Position numbers and translations under genes: made by a program. 64,000 nucleotides of DNA from contig NZ_JASPJK010000002.1 in the NCBI RefSeq assembly GCF_030232265.1, positions 1 to 64,000 on the forward strand, written 5' to 3'. The DNA comes from Corynebacterium sp. MSK041. Its GTDB lineage: Bacteria > Actinomycetota > Actinomycetes > Mycobacteriales > Mycobacteriaceae. Below the pieces are notes generated by a model. That model was not told the DNA's origin, searched no databases, and was given only the letters and a program-made list of their open reading frames with translations. Shown here one piece after another: positions 8,043 to 17,512 of the stretch. Within the stretch, counting starts at the first letter, position 1; every line of letters starts with the position of its first letter.

Positions 8043-8339
8043 ATGCCAAACCTCGGTGCGATGGAAATCCTCCTTATTGTCTTTGTCATCCTTCTGCTCT
8101 TCGGTGCAGCAAAGCTACCGGACCTTGCCCGTTCTGTTGGGCGTTCCGCGCGCATCTTCAAGTCCGAGGTTAAGGAGATGCAGAACGACGAAGCATCTGC
8201 CAACCAGAACCAGAATCAAGCTCCGGCCCAGCCGCGTGAGCTCACCAGTGGAAACGCCGGAAACACGGCTGCACAGTCTTCTGCTGAGGAAGGTTTCTGG
8301 GATCGCCCGGAGAACCAGCGGACTAATCCGGCTAATTAA
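8043..8339 (+). CDS. tatA: TatA, twin-arginine translocase pore subunit
   Basis: TatA is a small membrane protein of the Tat system, which exports folded proteins. The product has 98 residues. The N-terminal membrane helix is EILLIVFVILLLFGAAKLP (about residues 8-26), the family FGxxKLP hinge follows, then the amphipathic helix DLARSVGRSARIFKSE and a polar tail. ATG 8043 is preceded by AAAGGAAA. An in-frame GTG at 8028 is possible but would put extra residues before the conserved N-terminus. tatC begins three bases after the stop. Confidence 0.95.
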   Translation: MPNLGAMEILLIVFVILLLFGAAKLPDLARSVGRSARIFKSEVKEMQNDEASANQNQNQAPAQPRELTSGNAGNTAAQSSAEEGFWDRPENQRTNPAN

Positions 8340-8342
8340 CCC

Positions 8343-9380
8343 GTGACTTCTCAGCCCACCGCATCCCCGCAAAAGAAGAGGCGGCGGAGGCGGAATAACC
8401 CCGAGGGATCCATGTCCCTCGTTGAGCACTTGCAGGAGCTGCGCCGCCGGGTGCTGATCTCCTTAGCCGCCGTCGTTGTGGGCACCGTGCTCGGGTTCAT
8501 GTGGTACCAGTGGGCACCCGGCAACATCTTGCCCCTGGGAGAAATCATCCGCCGGCCGTACTGTTCGTTGCCGGTGGAGTTGCGCGCTGACCTCACCTCG
8601 GATGGCTCGTGTCGCCTTATCGCGACCTCCCCGTTTGAGATGTTCATGCTGCGCCTGAAGGTTGGCTTCCTCGCGGGACTCGTGGTTTCCTCACCAGTGT
8701 GGCTCCTACAGATCTGGGGCTTCATCACCCCCGGCCTGCTCAAGAATGAGCGACGCTGGACCCTCTCCTTTGTCACCTTTGCAGTGACTCTTTTCGTTGC
8801 TGGTGCAGTGCTTGCGTACTTCATCGTTGACCAGGGCCTGTACGTGCTCATGTCCATCGGTCGTGAGTACCAAGTCGGTGCCCTGTCCGGTGGCGAGTAC
8901 TACAACTTCGTTCTCGCACTCATCGTCATCTTCGGCGTGAGCTTCGAGGTGCCCCTACTCATCATCATGCTTAACCTGGCCGGATTGTTGCAGTACGAGC
9001 AGGTGCAGGACAAGCGCCGCATCATCATCGTTATCCTGTTCATTTTCGCTGCGTTCATGACACCGGGCCAGGATCCGTTCTCCATGATCGTCCTGGCGCT
9101 GTCGCTGTGCTTCCTCGTGGAGATGGCGTTCCAGTTCTGCCGTATCCATGACAAGCGCAGCGCCAAGAAGAATGAATGGGGCGAATTGTCAGACGATGAA
9201 GCATCGGGCCCCATCGCCGCGCCGACACCAGTGGGTGCCGCAACGTCTGTCGGTGGACCGTCGGGGGCTGTACACGCTTCGCCCGCACCGCAGGCCCCGT
9301 CACCGGTTGCTCCACCAACGCGTTCAGAAGGCATCAACAACGCCTCTGACACCCCGGGCTACTTCGACGACGTTCTCTAA
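8343..9380 (+). CDS. tatC: TatC, twin-arginine translocase receptor
   Basis: TatC recognises twin-arginine signal peptides. The product has 345 residues, with the conserved SLVEHLQELRRR on the cytoplasmic N-terminus, six membrane helices, and SPVWLLQIWGFITPGL between helices 2 and 3. The cytosolic C-terminal tail is unusually long and rich in Pro and Ala, as in other corynebacteria. GTG 8343 is used here; ATG 8412 directly before SLVEHL is the alternative and would remove a basic extension of 23 residues. It forms one unit with tatA. Confidence 0.94.
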   Translation: MTSQPTASPQKKRRRRRNNPEGSMSLVEHLQELRRRVLISLAAVVVGTVLGFMWYQWAPGNILPLGEIIRRPYCSLPVELRADLTSDGSCRLIATSPFEMFMLRLKVGFLAGLVVSSPVWLLQIWGFITPGLLKNERRWTLSFVTFAVTLFVAGAVLAYFIVDQGLYVLMSIGREYQVGALSGGEYYNFVLALIVIFGVSFEVPLLIIMLNLAGLLQYEQVQDKRRIIIVILFIFAAFMTPGQDPFSMIVLALSLCFLVEMAFQFCRIHDKRSAKKNEWGELSDDEASGPIAAPTPVGAATSVGGPSGAVHASPAPQAPSPVAPPTRSEGINNASDTPGYFDDVL

Positions 9381-9404
9381 CCACCACCACGTAGGGTGGG
9401 GGAC

Positions 9405-12176
9405 ATGGAAACCGGCTCATTGTCTTCGCATCTCGACGAGTTTCGTGCCACCAAAAGCTTCCCCCTCGATGATTTCCAGGTGGAGGCCTGCCAAGCAGTA
9501 GAAGATGATCGGGGCGTACTCGTGTGTGCTCCGACGGGCTCCGGCAAAACCGTGGTCGGTGAGTTCGCGGTGTCTTTGGCGCTCTCAAGAGGGACAAAGT
9601 GTTTCTACACCACGCCGATTAAGGCGCTGAGTAACCAGAAGTACCACGACCTCGTTGATGAGCATGGCGCGGATGCAGTGGGTCTTCTCACCGGTGACAC
9701 GAGCATCAACGGCAGCGCTGAGATAGTGGTCATGACCACTGAGGTCTTGCGCAACATGATCTATGCCGAATCACCGGCATTGGATCGTCTGTCCCACGTG
9801 GTGATGGATGAGATCCACTATCTCGCCGACCGTGACAGGGGAGCGGTGTGGGAAGAGATCATCCTCAACCTCGATGAGTCCGCGCACATCATTGGCTTGT
9901 CTGCAACGGTGTCCAATTCCGAGGAATTCGGTGAATGGCTGGGGGAGGTTCGTGGTGATACAGCCGTCATCGTCTCGGAGAAGCGCCCCGTGCCGCTCAA
10001 TCAGTTCATGATGGTGCAGCGCAAGATCCTCCCACTGTTTGAACCAGGTACGGACGGCCAGGTGAACAAGGATCTAGAGCGCACCATTGAGCGCTTGGAA
10101 TCCGGCGCCGCCAACGAAGGCCGCGATGATTTCCGTGAGGGCCGTGGTTTCCGCTCCCGTTCGGGTGGTGGACGTAGTGGCTATCAACGGACCCAAGATC
10201 GTGTTCGCCCGGTTGGTCGGCCGGAGGTCGTGGAATCCCTCAAAGGCCGCGACATGCTGCCTGCCATCGTGTTCATTTTCTCCCGGGCTGGCTGCGATGG
10301 AGCGCTGTTCCAGTGCCTGCGTTCCCGCAAGGAGCTCACCACCCCGGAGGAAGCAGAACTGATCAAACAGATCGCGGATGAAGGGGTCGAAGGAATCCCG
10401 GAGGAGGACCTGGAGGTTCTCAACTTCCGCCAACTGCGCACCGCGTGGTCCAGGGGGTTTGCTGCGCATCATGCCGGCTTGTTGCCGGCGTTTAAACACA
10501 TCGTCGAAAAGCTCTTCGTGCAAGGTCTCGTGCGCGTCGTTTTTGCAACGGAGACCCTGGCACTGGGCATCAACATGCCGGCGCGAACCGTGGTTCTGGA
10601 AAAACTGGTTAAGTTCAACGGCGATGCGCACGTTGATCTGACACCGGGCCAGTACACGCAACTGACGGGTCGAGCAGGCCGACGCGGCATCGACACGATT
10701 GGTAACGCGGTCGTGCAGTGGTCACCCGCGATGGACCCGCGCGCGGTGGCGGGTCTTGCGTCGACGCGCACGTACCCGCTCATTTCGCTGTTCACGCCGG
10801 GCTACAACATGGCCATCAACATGCTGCAAATGAACGGCTTTGAGGCCTCGATCCGGCTGATTGAGAAGTCGTTTGCGCAGTTCCAGACTGACCGCAGTGT
10901 CGTCGGTGAAGTCCGCAACATTGAGCGGAAGAAGAATCGAATTGAGTCCCTCCGGAGCTCATTGAACACTGAACTCGCGGAGCTCGGTTTTGATGAAAGC
11001 GATGATTATGTGGCCGAGCTCCTCGAGTACACCCGTTTGCGCAAGGACCTTTCGGAAGAGGAGAAGCGCTCCAAGAAGAACTCTTTGAATGAGCGCAACA
11101 AGGAGATCCAGCGCGTGCTTGGCCGGCTGCAGATTGGCGATGTCATCGCGTTGCCCTCCAAACGCCGACCTGAACTGGCTGCCGTTGTCGCTCCCGCCGG
11201 ACGGAAAGACGATCCGCGACCATGGATCACCACCGAACGAGGCTGGTCCGGGCGCATTGACGCCGCTGCTTTTGCTAACGCACCAGTTGTCGTCGGTTCC
11301 ATCAAGGTGCCACGCGACATCGCGCATAAGCCGCGCAAGCACACGCGCAAGGTTGTGCAAGAGCTCAACCGCGGTCGATTCAAGGCACCGAAGAAACTGA
11401 AGACGCAGGCACGCGTGAGGCCGTCGAAACGCATGCTTGAGCTTCGCGACGCTATCCACAGCCACCCGGTCCACTCCTGGCCACCAGCGGAACGTGAGCG
11501 TTTGGCACGCATCGGGGAAGAGATCGTGCGCGAGGAGCGCGCCCTGGCCTCCAACCAATCGAATGTGAACGCGCAGACCGACACTTTGGGCAAGACCTTC
11601 GAGCGCATTATCGGGCTGCTCACGGAGATGGATTACGTGGAGATCATCGATGGTGAGCCGACGGTGACGGAGGAAGGCGAACGCCTCGCTCGTATTCACA
11701 ACGTGTCTGATCTGCTCGTGGCGCAGTGCCTCAAGCGCGGGATCTGGGATGAGCTTGACCCAGCCGAACTCGCTGGCGTCGCCTCCATGTGCGTGTTTGA
11801 AAACCGTAAGACAACCGGTGGGTACCCCGAGGCCGCGACCGACCGCATGGCTGACGCTATGAACGCAACCAACCGGATCCATGTGGAGCTGACCAGTGAT
11901 GAGCAGCGGCATCGTCTGCCACTGACCAATATTCCGGATCCCAGCTTTGCGCTATCCATCCACCAGTGGTGCGCGGGCGCGCCTTTGGGCTACGCGCTAG
12001 CGGCAGCCGCGGAATCGGGTGCTGAGCTCACCCCGGGTGATTTTGTGCGCTGGTGCCGCCAGGTCATCGATCTGCTGGAGCAGATCGTGCGCACCGGCTA
12101 CTCCGAGGAGATCAAGCAGAATGCACGCAAGGCAGTCGATGCGATTCGTCGTGGTGTGGTGGCCATCGGCAACTAA
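9405..12176 (+). CDS. helY: Ski2-like DEAD/DEAH-box RNA helicase (HelY family)
   Basis: A large superfamily 2 helicase of about 923 residues. Motif I is APTGSGKTVVGEFA near residue 40, motif II is DEIHYLADRDRG (DEVH-type) near 135, motif III is LSATVSN, and motif VI is QLTGRAGRRGID near 420. The long C-terminal half resembles the DSHCT region of Ski2/Dob1 proteins. A role in RNA processing or turnover is inferred from the family. The ATG at 9405 follows GGGTGGGGGA closely; GTG 9396 in the same frame is less likely. The order pafC-tatA-tatC-helicase matches mycobacteria. Confidence 0.92.
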   Translation: METGSLSSHLDEFRATKSFPLDDFQVEACQAVEDDRGVLVCAPTGSGKTVVGEFAVSLALSRGTKCFYTTPIKALSNQKYHDLVDEHGADAVGLLTGDTSINGSAEIVVMTTEVLRNMIYAESPALDRLSHVVMDEIHYLADRDRGAVWEEIILNLDESAHIIGLSATVSNSEEFGEWLGEVRGDTAVIVSEKRPVPLNQFMMVQRKILPLFEPGTDGQVNKDLERTIERLESGAANEGRDDFREGRGFRSRSGGGRSGYQRTQDRVRPVGRPEVVESLKGRDMLPAIVFIFSRAGCDGALFQCLRSRKELTTPEEAELIKQIADEGVEGIPEEDLEVLNFRQLRTAWSRGFAAHHAGLLPAFKHIVEKLFVQGLVRVVFATETLALGINMPARTVVLEKLVKFNGDAHVDLTPGQYTQLTGRAGRRGIDTIGNAVVQWSPAMDPRAVAGLASTRTYPLISLFTPGYNMAINMLQMNGFEASIRLIEKSFAQFQTDRSVVGEVRNIERKKNRIESLRSSLNTELAELGFDESDDYVAELLEYTRLRKDLSEEEKRSKKNSLNERNKEIQRVLGRLQIGDVIALPSKRRPELAAVVAPAGRKDDPRPWITTERGWSGRIDAAAFANAPVVVGSIKVPRDIAHKPRKHTRKVVQELNRGRFKAPKKLKTQARVRPSKRMLELRDAIHSHPVHSWPPAERERLARIGEEIVREERALASNQSNVNAQTDTLGKTFERIIGLLTEMDYVEIIDGEPTVTEEGERLARIHNVSDLLVAQCLKRGIWDELDPAELAGVASMCVFENRKTTGGYPEAATDRMADAMNATNRIHVELTSDEQRHRLPLTNIPDPSFALSIHQWCAGAPLGYALAAAAESGAELTPGDFVRWCRQVIDLLEQIVRTGYSEEIKQNARKAVDAIRRGVVAIGN

Positions 12177-12205
12177 CTCTTCCTCTTTTTCGTCTGCGTT
12201 TTACG

Positions 12206-13318
12206 ATGGCGGGCATGATGCTTGATACCTACGCCCGACGGATCGCAGTGCTTCAGAAGAGAGTTTCTGATTCAGGCCTGGGTGGTGCCATTATCGGCAC
12301 CGGCGCGGAGCTTGCCTACCTCACCGGCTCGTGGTCCACTTCGCATGAGCGGCTCACTGCTCTAGTCGTGCCACCTTCTGGCTATGCCCGTCTGTTCGCG
12401 CCAGCGACAGATGCCTCCGCAGTGGCGGAGGTTGGAAACATCCCCGGTGTTGTGGTGGAGACCTGGCGCGATGGAAACGAACCGTACGAACGGATCGCGG
12501 ATCTGCTTGCGGATGGTCCGGTTGCGCTTGGTTCTTCACTCACCGCTGACCATGTTCTGCGTTTGCAGATGGCGGGGGAGATAGGGGAGACGGTTCTCGC
12601 AGCCGATGTATTGAGCGACATCTTCGCTGTCAAGGAACCAGAGGAGATCGCCGAGCTGGAGCAGGCCGCGCATGCCATTGACGCGGTCCACGCTGCTGTG
12701 CCGGAATTGCTCGTCGCTGGCAAGACTGAGCGTGAAGTGGCTGATGAGCTTGATCAGCTCATTCTGAAAGAGCACGCCACCGTCGACTTTGTCATCGTGG
12801 GTTCGGGCCCCAACGGCGCCAACCCGCACCATGATTTCTCTGATCGCGTTCTTGAACCAGGGGACCCCGTTGTGGTGGATATTGGTGGTTCCCTGGCCAG
12901 CGGTTACCACTCCGACTGCACCCGCACCTACGCCGTGGAATCCATGCCAGACCGTGCTGTCCTCGCTGCCTATGAGGAGCTCCGCGCAGCACAGTTGGAA
13001 GCATTATCCACGGCTCGGCCCGGCATGACCGCCGGCGAATTGGACGCAGTGGCGCGTGGGCGCATCAACCAGGCGGGCTATGGAGTGAACTTCTCACACC
13101 GGCTTGGACATGGCATTGGATTGGCGTTGCATGAGCCCCCATTCCTGGTCAGCGGCAGTGACACGGTCCTGCAAGAGGGCATGGTGTTCTCCATTGAGCC
13201 GGGCATCTACGTCGACGACCAGTGGGGCATGCGCATTGAGGACATCGTCGTGCTGGAAGCCCAAGGGGCGCGCCCATTGAACCTGGCGCCGAAAAACCTG
13301 CTCGGTGAAAGTCGCTGA
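12206..13318 (+). CDS. M24 family aminopeptidase (Xaa-Pro dipeptidase-like)
   Basis: A metallopeptidase of about 370 residues with a creatinase-type N-terminal domain and a pita-bread M24 domain. The metal ligands are all visible: Asp in VVVDIGG, Asp in HSDCTRTY, His in HRLGHGIGL, Glu in FSIEPGIY and Glu in MRIEDIVV. It is expected to cleave Xaa-Pro dipeptides or N-terminal residues before proline in the cytoplasm. Possible starts are ATG 12206, 12215 and 12218; GGCGGG at 12208-12213 would suit the last. The open frame extends upstream into helY without support. Confidence 0.9.
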   Translation: MAGMMLDTYARRIAVLQKRVSDSGLGGAIIGTGAELAYLTGSWSTSHERLTALVVPPSGYARLFAPATDASAVAEVGNIPGVVVETWRDGNEPYERIADLLADGPVALGSSLTADHVLRLQMAGEIGETVLAADVLSDIFAVKEPEEIAELEQAAHAIDAVHAAVPELLVAGKTEREVADELDQLILKEHATVDFVIVGSGPNGANPHHDFSDRVLEPGDPVVVDIGGSLASGYHSDCTRTYAVESMPDRAVLAAYEELRAAQLEALSTARPGMTAGELDAVARGRINQAGYGVNFSHRLGHGIGLALHEPPFLVSGSDTVLQEGMVFSIEPGIYVDDQWGMRIEDIVVLEAQGARPLNLAPKNLLGESR

Positions 13319-13336
13319 TCCATATAATCGGCAGGC

Positions 13337-14086
13337 ATGACACACCACGCCAGCTCACACGACGGAACGCTTCTTCTCCTCGGCGCCACCAGTGATATCG
13401 GGGGTGAAATCGCCGTCCGGATGTGTGCTGGACGAAAGGTTGTGCTGGCGGGGAGGAACCCGGAGGGATTCGGGGGCGTCGAAAAGCAACTGCGTGAGGC
13501 GGGTGCTACTGATGTACGGGCACTGACCTTTGATGCGACAGACCTTGCCTCACACCGCAGTGTTGTTGAAGAAGCTGGTGCGAAGGGCCCGATCACCACG
13601 GCCATTGTGGCTTTCGGCATTCTCGGTGACCAGGAGCGTGCGGAGCACGATGAGTCTCATGCAGCGGAGATCGCCACAATTGACTACACCACGCAGGTGA
13701 GCATGCTCACTGTTCTCGCGGATGTCATGAAATCGGGGGAGATCTTCGCCTTTTCTTCGATCGCCGGGTGGCGGGCGCGTCGTGCGAATTATGTGTACGG
13801 CTCGACGAAGGCAGGGCTCGATGCCTTCTGCCAGGGATTGGCCGATCGATTGAATGGTGGTCCGTTGAAGCTCATTACCGCGCGGCCAGGCTTTGTCATC
13901 GGTTCCATGACGGAGGGCATGAAGCCCGCGCCCATGTCCGTCACACCAGACCACGTTGCTGATGCGGTAGTCGCGGCGGCACGGAAGGAAGGCAGTCGGA
14001 CCATCTGGATTCCGCGCCAGCTGCAACTGCTGGCGTGGATCATGCGGTGTGTGCCTCGACCCATCTGGCGGCACATGCCACGTTGA
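13337..14086 (+). CDS. DprE2-like short-chain reductase
   Basis: A short-chain dehydrogenase/reductase of 249 residues. The dinucleotide site LLLLGATSDIGGEIA is at residues 11-25. The catalytic Ser lies in FAFSSIAGW and the YxxxK pair in ARRANYVYGSTKAG near residue 150. Several segments match the mycobacterial decaprenylphosphoryl-ribose epimerase subunit DprE2 as I recall it: VAFGILGD, RRANYVYGSTKAGLD, and the C-terminus VPRPIWRHMPR. DprE2 reduces the 2-keto intermediate to decaprenylphosphoryl-arabinose, the arabinan donor. No DprE1 oxidase gene is nearby, so this may be a second copy or a paralogue with another substrate. Confidence 0.8.
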   Translation: MTHHASSHDGTLLLLGATSDIGGEIAVRMCAGRKVVLAGRNPEGFGGVEKQLREAGATDVRALTFDATDLASHRSVVEEAGAKGPITTAIVAFGILGDQERAEHDESHAAEIATIDYTTQVSMLTVLADVMKSGEIFAFSSIAGWRARRANYVYGSTKAGLDAFCQGLADRLNGGPLKLITARPGFVIGSMTEGMKPAPMSVTPDHVADAVVAAARKEGSRTIWIPRQLQLLAWIMRCVPRPIWRHMPR

Positions 14087-14109
14087 ACCCGAGGTTAAAG
14101 GAGCCAACG

Positions 14110-15408
14110 ATGTCGACGAAGAAGAACCGCATTATTCCCCGCACTGTGATCGCAGGTGCCCTAGGAGCTGTTGCCACCGCGGCGTGGTGGCAAACTCGTA
14201 AAACGGGGACGCACGGGTTGTACATCCGAACTCTGCTCCCACTCGTGGTGGACTTCCTCACACCCCGGCGAAACCCAAAAGCGCCCGACCTCAACCCGCA
14301 GTGGCTTGCCGGACAAACGAATGGTGAGCTCATCCGTGCTGATGAAGTGCGCGTGATGGGGCTGAACTCATCGATGAACTCGGGCGCCGCATGGCGTATT
14401 GAATACTCAACGACGGATGCGGAAGGCCGCCCGCTGTTGGCTACCGGGCTGGTGATTCGTTCGAATAACCCCTGGGAGGGCACAGGCCCACGCCCTGTCA
14501 TTGCGCATGCACCAGGCACGCAAGGCACGGCGGCGCACTGCGATCCCTCACATTCGCTGTCGGTGTTCACGTCGTTCAAACTGCCTCTGGATATCATTTC
14601 GGCCTACGAGCAGCCAGCGATCAACATGTTTGTCGCTGCTGGATGTCATGTGGTGGTCACGGACTACCCGCGTGATCCGGAATCAGGCCGGCAGCTCTAC
14701 TGCAACCATGTCGCGGGTGCGCATGCTCTTTATGATGCGGTGCGGGCCGCCCGCCACCTCGGCATCGAGAGTGAGACGTTGGGGCTCTTCGGGTTTTCCC
14801 AGGGCGGTGGCACCGTGGCTGCAGCAGTGGAGGAGCCAGACTACGCGGGAGATCTGCAGCCGAAAGCGGCGGTGTGTGGTGCACCGCCATCAGACTTTGA
14901 CGCGATTCTGGAACATGTTGAAGCAGAGACAGCCTCATTCGTTCTGCCCTACGCGCTCGATGGGATGATGGCGACGGAGCCGGCGATCGAAGCGGAACTC
15001 GCTCCGCTTCTAACGGATTCGGCGAAGGAGCTCTTGGAACTCGCCCGGAACCGCTGCGTGCTGGGGGCCATGCCGCATTCGGCGAGGCAGGATACGTCGA
15101 GCTGGATCGTCGATAAGCGATCATTGCCTGAGGTGATCGCCTCGTTGCCGGCTACCCGTGAAGCGATGGACAAGATGCGATTGGGGTCGCGCCCGCCGCG
15201 TGTGCACACTCGGCTATGGGCAAGTGTGCATGATGACATCATCCCGTATTCCTCCACGCAGAAGCTTGCCGACGAATGGGGCATCGATCTGCTGACTCGC
15301 CGCCTGTTCCCGCTGCTGCGTTTCGACGTGGGCAAGCACCTCATCCCATTCTTCATCTGGATGCACGATGACGTGACGTGGCTGATTGACAACCTGCAAA
15401 AGAATTAG
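14110..15408 (+). CDS. Secreted or membrane-anchored lipase (LIP family)
   Basis: An alpha/beta hydrolase of about 432 residues, similar to the secretory triacylglycerol lipase family. The N-terminus (KKNR then IPRTVIAGALGAVATAAWW) is a signal sequence or anchor without an obvious cleavage site. The nucleophile elbow is GFSQGGG near residue 240. The Asp (HDDIIPYSS) and His (DVGKHLIPF) candidates are near the C-terminus. ATG 14110 is preceded by AAAGGAGCC. The frame is open further upstream (from 14035) but that overlaps the previous gene. Substrate lipid unknown. Confidence 0.85.
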   Translation: MSTKKNRIIPRTVIAGALGAVATAAWWQTRKTGTHGLYIRTLLPLVVDFLTPRRNPKAPDLNPQWLAGQTNGELIRADEVRVMGLNSSMNSGAAWRIEYSTTDAEGRPLLATGLVIRSNNPWEGTGPRPVIAHAPGTQGTAAHCDPSHSLSVFTSFKLPLDIISAYEQPAINMFVAAGCHVVVTDYPRDPESGRQLYCNHVAGAHALYDAVRAARHLGIESETLGLFGFSQGGGTVAAAVEEPDYAGDLQPKAAVCGAPPSDFDAILEHVEAETASFVLPYALDGMMATEPAIEAELAPLLTDSAKELLELARNRCVLGAMPHSARQDTSSWIVDKRSLPEVIASLPATREAMDKMRLGSRPPRVHTRLWASVHDDIIPYSSTQKLADEWGIDLLTRRLFPLLRFDVGKHLIPFFIWMHDDVTWLIDNLQKN

Positions 15409-15428
15409 TCTGCGGTAGTGTTCACCGC

Positions 15429-15911
15429 ATGCCCTTTATTGCCATCTATGTCCTGATCGAAGCGCTCGCATTCTGGGGAGTGAGCAAGCTCGTCGGTGTC
15501 GGCTGGGCGCTCGCCGGCTTGTTCATCCTGATGGCTTTTGGCGCGGTGGCTGCCAGCATGGCGCTGCGCTCAGAGCTCCAGCGTGCATCAATGGGGACGT
15601 CGACCATGGGCCAGTTTGCCGGTGGCACAGCTCTTGTCGCAGCTGGATGGGGTTTATCCGTGATTCCGGGCTATGTCTCCTCGCTGTGCGGTGCCTTGCT
15701 CGTATTCCGGCCTACGCGTGAGCTGATTCGCTCTTTGCTTGCTCGTAGCTGGCAAAAGAAGATCGAGGACTTTGGCGTGAAGTTTTACAGCTCCTCACCA
15801 ATGAGCGGGTATTCGCCCACGTACGGCTCGTTCATTGACCACGATGAGATTGAACAGTGGTCCCAGGATGCCCGCCCCGAAGACTTCGGTGAAGCGGGGG
15901 ATTCACGCTAA
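15429..15911 (+). CDS. fxsA: FxsA family membrane protein
   Basis: A 160-residue protein. Membrane helices lie at about residues 2-22, 25-45 and 70-95, with the conserved pattern IEALAFWGVSKLVG....AGLF near the N-terminus, followed by a polar tail. FxsA (E. coli suppressor of F exclusion) is conserved but its molecular role is unclear. The stop TAA overlaps the ATG of lnt by one base, so the two are co-translated. Confidence 0.85.
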   Translation: MPFIAIYVLIEALAFWGVSKLVGVGWALAGLFILMAFGAVAASMALRSELQRASMGTSTMGQFAGGTALVAAGWGLSVIPGYVSSLCGALLVFRPTRELIRSLLARSWQKKIEDFGVKFYSSSPMSGYSPTYGSFIDHDEIEQWSQDARPEDFGEAGDSR

Positions 15912-17503
15912 TGGCCCGCCCGGTGGTTATTGCATGTTTGCGTATTGCCCTCGCCGCCCTCGGCGGTGGCCTCACGTACTTCTCCTTTGAACCGCATGGG
16001 CATGCCTTCGCAGGGATTGTTGGCATTGCGTTGCTGTGGGCTGCTCTCCAGCCTTGGAGTGAGGCCCCTGGGCCTAGCGTGAAGCTCGGTGCGTTGAGTG
16101 GACTCGTGTACGCACTGAGCCTGTATCTGCCGCTTCTGCCGTGGGTCGGGGAATTCGTTGGCGTTCTGCCCTGGGTCGCATTGTCTATTTTTTGCGCGCT
16201 GTACTCGATTGTCACCGGAGTGTTTGGCACGCTGCTCGGGCGTACTCGCCTTGGATTCATCGGCTTCCCGTTCGTTTACGTGGCCGTGGAATATGCTCTT
16301 TCTTCTTTCCCTTTCGGGGGCTTTTCCTGGGTGCGTCTCGCCTGGGGCCAGATCAACAGCCCGCTGGCGAACTTGGCCTGGATAGGCGGCCCAGCCTTGA
16401 TTACCTTCGCGGCGGTCATGGTGGCGAGTGCCGTTGGTACGGCGCTCCTCGTGTTGCTCCCTTGGGGGCAACGCCGCTCGCAGTCACGATCGCTGGCCGT
16501 CGCTGCCTTGGCGCTGGCTATCGTGCCGCTGATGGCGGGTGCTGCTGCGGGCATGAACCTGAACAGGGACGCGAACACGACAGGTGAGGTCACAGTCGCA
16601 GCAGTACAGGGCAATGTTCCGCGCCTAGGACTTGACTTCAACGCGCAGCGCCGTGCGGTTTTGCAGAACCACGTGCAGCGTACGCATGAGCTCGCAGCTG
16701 ACTTACACTCGCAGAACCTTCATGCGGATCTTGTTTTCTGGCCGGAGAACGCTTCGGATGTGAATCCATTCCGGGATGAGGAGGCACGTGATCTCATCAT
16801 GGGTGCCGTCACAGACGTTGGCGCGCCGGTGCTCGTGGGCACATTGACCAAAGACAACGTCGGGGACCGCAACACCGCGGTGGTCTTCGACCCAGTAGAT
16901 GGGGCAGAGGACAAGCACCATAAGAAATATCTGCAGCCGTTCGGTGAATGGATGCCTATGCGGGATTTTTTCCGGCGTTTCTCCCCATACGTGGACCAGG
17001 CCGGTGATTTCAAACCCGGCACAGGCAATGGCGCTGTGACCATGGGCGGTCATGTTGTTGGTGTGGCCACGTGCTATGAAGTCGCATTTGACATGGCCTA
17101 CCGCGATGCCGTCAATGCAGGTGCGCAGATCCTCACCACACCGACCAACAACGCCACCTTCGGGTTCACGGACATGACTTACCAGCAGTTGGCAATGAGC
17201 CGGCTGCGTGCGATTGAGACGGACCGCGCTGTGGTTGTGGCTGCCACGTCAGGTGTGTCCGCGATCGTCCACCCGGATGGTTCCGTGTCACAGCACACCG
17301 AGATCTTTGAACCGGCGCATCTGATTGAGAAGTTGCCGCTGCGCGATTCTGTCACCTTTGCAGTACGTTACGGCGAGCTTATTCAGTGGTTGCTGGTGGG
17401 ATTTGGGCTTGTGATCATGCTCGCGTCGTTGTTCCGGACACGACGGGGGTATGCTTCAAGGTTGACCGACGAGCAGCCCGCGCTGCACCGTAACCAACAA
17501 TAA
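15911..17503 (+). CDS. lnt: Apolipoprotein N-acyltransferase (Lnt; Ppm2)
   Basis: This enzyme adds the third acyl chain to the N-terminal Cys of lipoproteins. The product has 530 residues. Six or more membrane helices fill the first 210 residues. A periplasmic nitrilase-type domain follows with its Glu-Lys-Cys triad in WPENASDV (E), HHKKYLQPFGEW (K) and VATCYEVAF (C). A last membrane helix is near residue 500. In mycobacteria this domain is fused to Ppm1; here, as in C. glutamicum (ppm2), it is separate and sits nine bases before ppm1. The start ATG overlaps the fxsA stop. Confidence 0.95.
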   Translation: MARPVVIACLRIALAALGGGLTYFSFEPHGHAFAGIVGIALLWAALQPWSEAPGPSVKLGALSGLVYALSLYLPLLPWVGEFVGVLPWVALSIFCALYSIVTGVFGTLLGRTRLGFIGFPFVYVAVEYALSSFPFGGFSWVRLAWGQINSPLANLAWIGGPALITFAAVMVASAVGTALLVLLPWGQRRSQSRSLAVAALALAIVPLMAGAAAGMNLNRDANTTGEVTVAAVQGNVPRLGLDFNAQRRAVLQNHVQRTHELAADLHSQNLHADLVFWPENASDVNPFRDEEARDLIMGAVTDVGAPVLVGTLTKDNVGDRNTAVVFDPVDGAEDKHHKKYLQPFGEWMPMRDFFRRFSPYVDQAGDFKPGTGNGAVTMGGHVVGVATCYEVAFDMAYRDAVNAGAQILTTPTNNATFGFTDMTYQQLAMSRLRAIETDRAVVVAATSGVSAIVHPDGSVSQHTEIFEPAHLIEKLPLRDSVTFAVRYGELIQWLLVGFGLVIMLASLFRTRRGYASRLTDEQPALHRNQQ

Positions 17504-17512
17504 GGAGAGACC

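Noticed and set aside
10959..11912. Minus-strand ORF of 317 codons
   Set aside because: Lies inside the helicase gene, no SD and no recognisable product.
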